A stretch of DNA of 23,080 nucleotides from an uncultured Collinsella sp. (GTDB lineage Bacteria > Actinomycetota > Coriobacteriia > Coriobacteriales > Coriobacteriaceae), in NCBI GenBank assembly GCA_902475375.1, contig CABRZC010000024.1, forward strand, positions 1 through 23,080. The letters run 5' to 3'. Positions 21,034-23,080 of this stretch are shown piece by piece. Numbering within the stretch: the first letter of the stretch is position 1; each line of letters begins with the position of its first letter. The notes below the pieces were generated by a model. It did no database searches and was not told the DNA's origin. It saw nothing but the letters and a program-made list of their open reading frames with translations. The position numbers and the translations under genes are program-made.

Positions 21034-21087
21034 AAGACTTCTATCTATGTAACGAAAGTGCAATATGCTATATACGTTATATACAAG
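21029..21087 (+). promoter_or_regulatory. Duplicated 59-bp upstream block, copy 2
   Basis: It has the same CTATGTAACGAAAGT and TATATAC-GT-TATATAC segments as copy 1, with four substitutions. It lies 57 bases upstream of the second HAD start. The sequence between block and gene diverges from copy 1, so the block itself is preferentially conserved. Confidence 0.6.
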
Positions 21088-21144
21088 TTTACAGGTGCGG
21101 TAAAGTTGCGGGAGTACAGCGGCGCGAAGCGATGGGGGACCGAT

Positions 21145-21795
21145 ATGATCAAGGCCGTTATTTTTGACATGGACGGGACGCTGGTCGATACCGAGCGTTT
21201 GGGTATCAAGGCGTGGAAGGCGGGAGCGGCCGAGCTGGGATTCGCGATTGATGATGCGCTGATCCATCAGTTTATCGGTCGCACGCTGCCCGATGTCATG
21301 GAGATCCTTGATGGGCATTACGGCGGCCGCGAAACCGCTGAGGCAATCTATCGTCGCCATAGGGAGATTCGCGACGAGATGGTCAAGACCGATCTGGAGC
21401 TTAAGGCCGGCGCCGCCGAGTGCTTGGACGAACTGCTGGCTGCGGGCTATCACGTGGGCCTCGCGACGTCGTCGCGCCATGTTACCGCCGAGCGCAACCT
21501 TAAGACGGTTGGCCTCTTTGACAAGTTTGAGACGGTGACCTGCGGCGAGGACGTCGCACACGGCAAGCCCGATCCCGAGATGTACCTGCTCGCCTGCGAG
21601 CGCGCGGGCTTTGCGCCCGAGGAGTGTGCCGTGGTCGAGGACTCTCGCAACGGCTGCGTCTCGGGCATCACGGCCGGCTGCCATGTGTTTGCCGTCCCCG
21701 ATATCGTGCCGCTGCCGCAGGACGTGGTGGATGGCTGCGAGGCCGTGCTCGATACGCTGTTCGATCTGCCGGCGGCGGTCAAGGCCGTGCGCTAG
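21145..21795 (+). CDS. HAD-superfamily phosphatase (beta-phosphoglucomutase-like), paralogue 2
   Basis: 216 aa with the same catalytic motifs as paralogue 1: FDMDGTLVD (D8, D10), ATSSR, HGKPDP and VVEDSRNG. By direct comparison 33 residues differ, 25 of them within residues 14-80 (the cap), where for example GRSNADVKDILEAHYG becomes GRTLPDVMEILDGHYG. The core after residue 80 differs at only eight positions. The ATG at 21145 follows GGGGGA. It is divergent from larE and has its own copy of the upstream block. The substrate is unknown; a different one from paralogue 1 is likely because the cap governs specificity in this family. Confidence 0.9.
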   Translation: MIKAVIFDMDGTLVDTERLGIKAWKAGAAELGFAIDDALIHQFIGRTLPDVMEILDGHYGGRETAEAIYRRHREIRDEMVKTDLELKAGAAECLDELLAAGYHVGLATSSRHVTAERNLKTVGLFDKFETVTCGEDVAHGKPDPEMYLLACERAGFAPEECAVVEDSRNGCVSGITAGCHVFAVPDIVPLPQDVVDGCEAVLDTLFDLPAAVKAVR

Positions 21796-21882
21796 CGTTT
21801 GCACGTGAGTCGCCATGCCCCGCGCCCGATCCCGCGGGACGGTGGCGGCAACGGCGCCTGCGTGAAGGCGCTGACGCAGTCA

Positions 21883-21929
21883 GCCCCTCTTATCACGCCA
21901 AGATTGCTGTTTTGGCCGATAAGAGGGGC
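21883..21929. terminator. Hairpin between HAD gene 2 and the convergent ATPase gene
   Basis: GCCCCTCTTATC (21883-21894) pairs perfectly with GATAAGAGGGGC (21918-21929). A nested GCCAA/TTGGC (21897-21901 with 21912-21916) lies in the loop. It lies in the 201-base gap between convergent genes and probably terminates one or both; there is no long T-run. Confidence 0.55.
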
Positions 21930-21996
21930 ATTGTGCTTTAAGCGACTGGGGCTGCGGCCTTGGTAAGGAGCTGGCGGAGGGTTATGACGTTACAAG

Positions 21997-23080
21997 TTAC
22001 TCCAGGAGCCAGTCGATCACGTTGCGCTTGCGGACTCCTTCGTAGTTCGCGTCCGCAAACAGCGTGTCGAGCGTAAGAAGCGTCTTGGGGTAGTTGTCTC
22101 GGACCTTCTTAAAGGGGGCCAACTCTCGATTGAGGGTAGTTTCGTCGAGCGTTGTGGCTGAAACCTGAAAATAGGCTGTCTCGTCTGACTTTAGGGCAAC
22201 AAAATCGATTTCCCCGCCGTCGATATCGCCCACGTAGACGTCGTATCCACGGCGTAGGAGCTCGAGATAAACAACATTTTCGAGGATATGACCGATATCG
22301 CTGCTTTGGGTTTTGACGAGAGCGCCTCTAAGTCCAAGGTCAACGGCGTAGTATTTGCCGTTTGTTGAAAGAAGCTGCCGACCGCGCACGTTATAGCGCG
22401 GAGCAAAGTACAGCACAAGGCTGTCTGTTAAGCCTTTGAGGTATTTGGCTACGGTTTTCTGGTCGGTTTTGTTGCCGTTGGACGAGAGCGTGTCGGAGAT
22501 TTTTTTAATTGAGATCCGGTTTCCAATGCTATGGAGTAGGAACTTGGTGATATCGCGCAGGGTCGGGACGTCCGAGACCTTTAGGCGTTCGATAACGTCG
22601 CGTATGACGATGGTATCGTAGAGGCTCATAAGATAATCGCGCGCCTGGGGTCCCTGAATACCCGTCTCGGCGATAAAGGGAAAAGAGCCCCTGGTTATGT
22701 ACTCGTCAAACAACTGCGCGGGAGCCTTTCCGTCATTGGTTTTTGCCGAGCAAAACTCTTTAAAGGATAGGGGCAGCATCTTGAGCTCTACGTAGCGGCC
22801 GGAGAGCAAAGTTGCCAGCTCGCTCGAGAGCAGATAAGCGTTGGAACCGGTTATGTAGAGGTCGACATTGTCCTTGATAAAAAGACTGTCGACGGCTTTT
22901 TCGAAATGCTCGACGTGCTGTATCTCGTCCAGAAAAACGTAGTTCATCTTATCGGGGACGAGTCTGGCGGAAATGTAGTCGTAGAGTGCTCTATACGACG
23001 TAAGCGACTCGAACTCCAGGTCTTCAAAGTTGAGGGATATAACCTGGTCGCCTGTGATTCCATGATCGCGCAGGTAGCTA
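21997..23080 (-). CDS. AAA_14/DUF4143-family ATPase, N-terminus beyond window edge
   Basis: The frame is open on the minus strand from 23080 to the stop at 21997, about 360 residues. The first visible residues (GITGDQVISLNFED) are internal to an AAA_14 domain, so Walker A lies outside. Walker B is NYVFLDEIQ, followed by ITGSNAYLLSSELATLLSGR (sensor region) and LPLSFKEF, all typical. A winged-helix-like segment (ISIKKISDTL) and the C-terminal DUF4143 part with GGEIDFVALK and YFQVS follow, resembling a PD-(D/E)xK nuclease-like core. These proteins are widespread, horizontally mobile and functionally poorly defined; links to toxin-antitoxin-like or defence roles are unproven. Codon use is less GC-biased than in neighbouring genes, which fits acquisition. 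The internal ATG at 22947 is not the true start. Confidence 0.85.
   Translation of the reverse strand, partial: SYLRDHGITGDQVISLNFEDLEFESLTSYRALYDYISARLVPDKMNYVFLDEIQHVEHFEKAVDSLFIKDNVDLYITGSNAYLLSSELATLLSGRYVELKMLPLSFKEFCSAKTNDGKAPAQLFDEYITRGSFPFIAETGIQGPQARDYLMSLYDTIVIRDVIERLKVSDVPTLRDITKFLLHSIGNRISIKKISDTLSSNGNKTDQKTVAKYLKGLTDSLVLYFAPRYNVRGRQLLSTNGKYYAVDLGLRGALVKTQSSDIGHILENVVYLELLRRGYDVYVGDIDGGEIDFVALKSDETAYFQVSATTLDETTLNRELAPFKKVRDNYPKTLLTLDTLFADANYEGVRKRNVIDWLLE

Noticed and set aside
1..23080. CRISPR array, tRNA/rRNA genes, prophage or IS transposase
   Set aside because: I saw no regularly spaced short repeats, no cloverleaf-like tRNA sequence and no transposase or integrase motifs; the repeats present are isolated inverted or paired direct copies.

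Overview
The window is a contiguous piece of a GC-rich bacterial chromosome. Gene content and protein style suggest a Gram-positive anaerobic gut actinobacterium of the Coriobacteriia, most like Collinsella. The hints are a lipoprotein-type amino-acid ABC transporter, PTS sugar uptake, a LarE-type protein, an actinobacterial EF-G2-like factor and strong G/C third-position bias. The genus is inferred from recall; no marker such as 16S is present. The window holds no rRNA, tRNA, CRISPR array or transposase gene.

Layout. 1-1370 is the 3' part of ftsH, followed by a terminator and a 25-bp perfect inverted repeat. 1587-3758 carries a PLP aminotransferase and a YcdX-type PHP hydrolase on the plus strand. 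These converge on a TrmA/RlmD-family RNA methyltransferase (3825-5273, minus) across a shared 15-bp stem. 5274-5622 is non-coding: a 151-bp element with 41-bp inverted arms, then a promoter flanked by a second inverted repeat. It leads into a compact polar amino-acid ABC operon (binding lipoprotein, permease, ATPase; 5623-7893). 8203-10278 is a full-length EF-G-like protein with degenerate G3/G4 motifs. A secreted or anchored DNA/RNA non-specific endonuclease and a LacI-family regulator follow on the minus strand.

The centrepiece is 12922-18918, divergent from the LacI gene: fructose-family PTS EIIBC, a GatZ/KbaZ-family protein without a catalytic aldolase partner, a small transaldolase, a transketolase split into N and C halves, and a separate EIIA, closed by a terminator. 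The set reads as a self-contained route that imports a sugar as its phosphate, converts it to a central ketose phosphate and feeds it through non-oxidative pentose-phosphate reactions. The GatZ-like protein may be a hexulose-6-phosphate 4-epimerase. Two gaps inside the operon contain strong RNA structures, one with overlapping, pseudoknot-compatible pairings and one resembling an internal terminator, so expression is probably uneven along the transcript.

18995-21996 is a duplicated region. Two HAD phosphatase paralogues (about 85% identical, differing mostly in the cap) share a duplicated 59-bp upstream block and flank a minus-strand larE. A 54-bp repeat occurs twice and a long imperfect hairpin lies beside it. 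The window ends inside an AAA_14/DUF4143 ATPase on the minus strand whose N-terminus lies beyond the edge.
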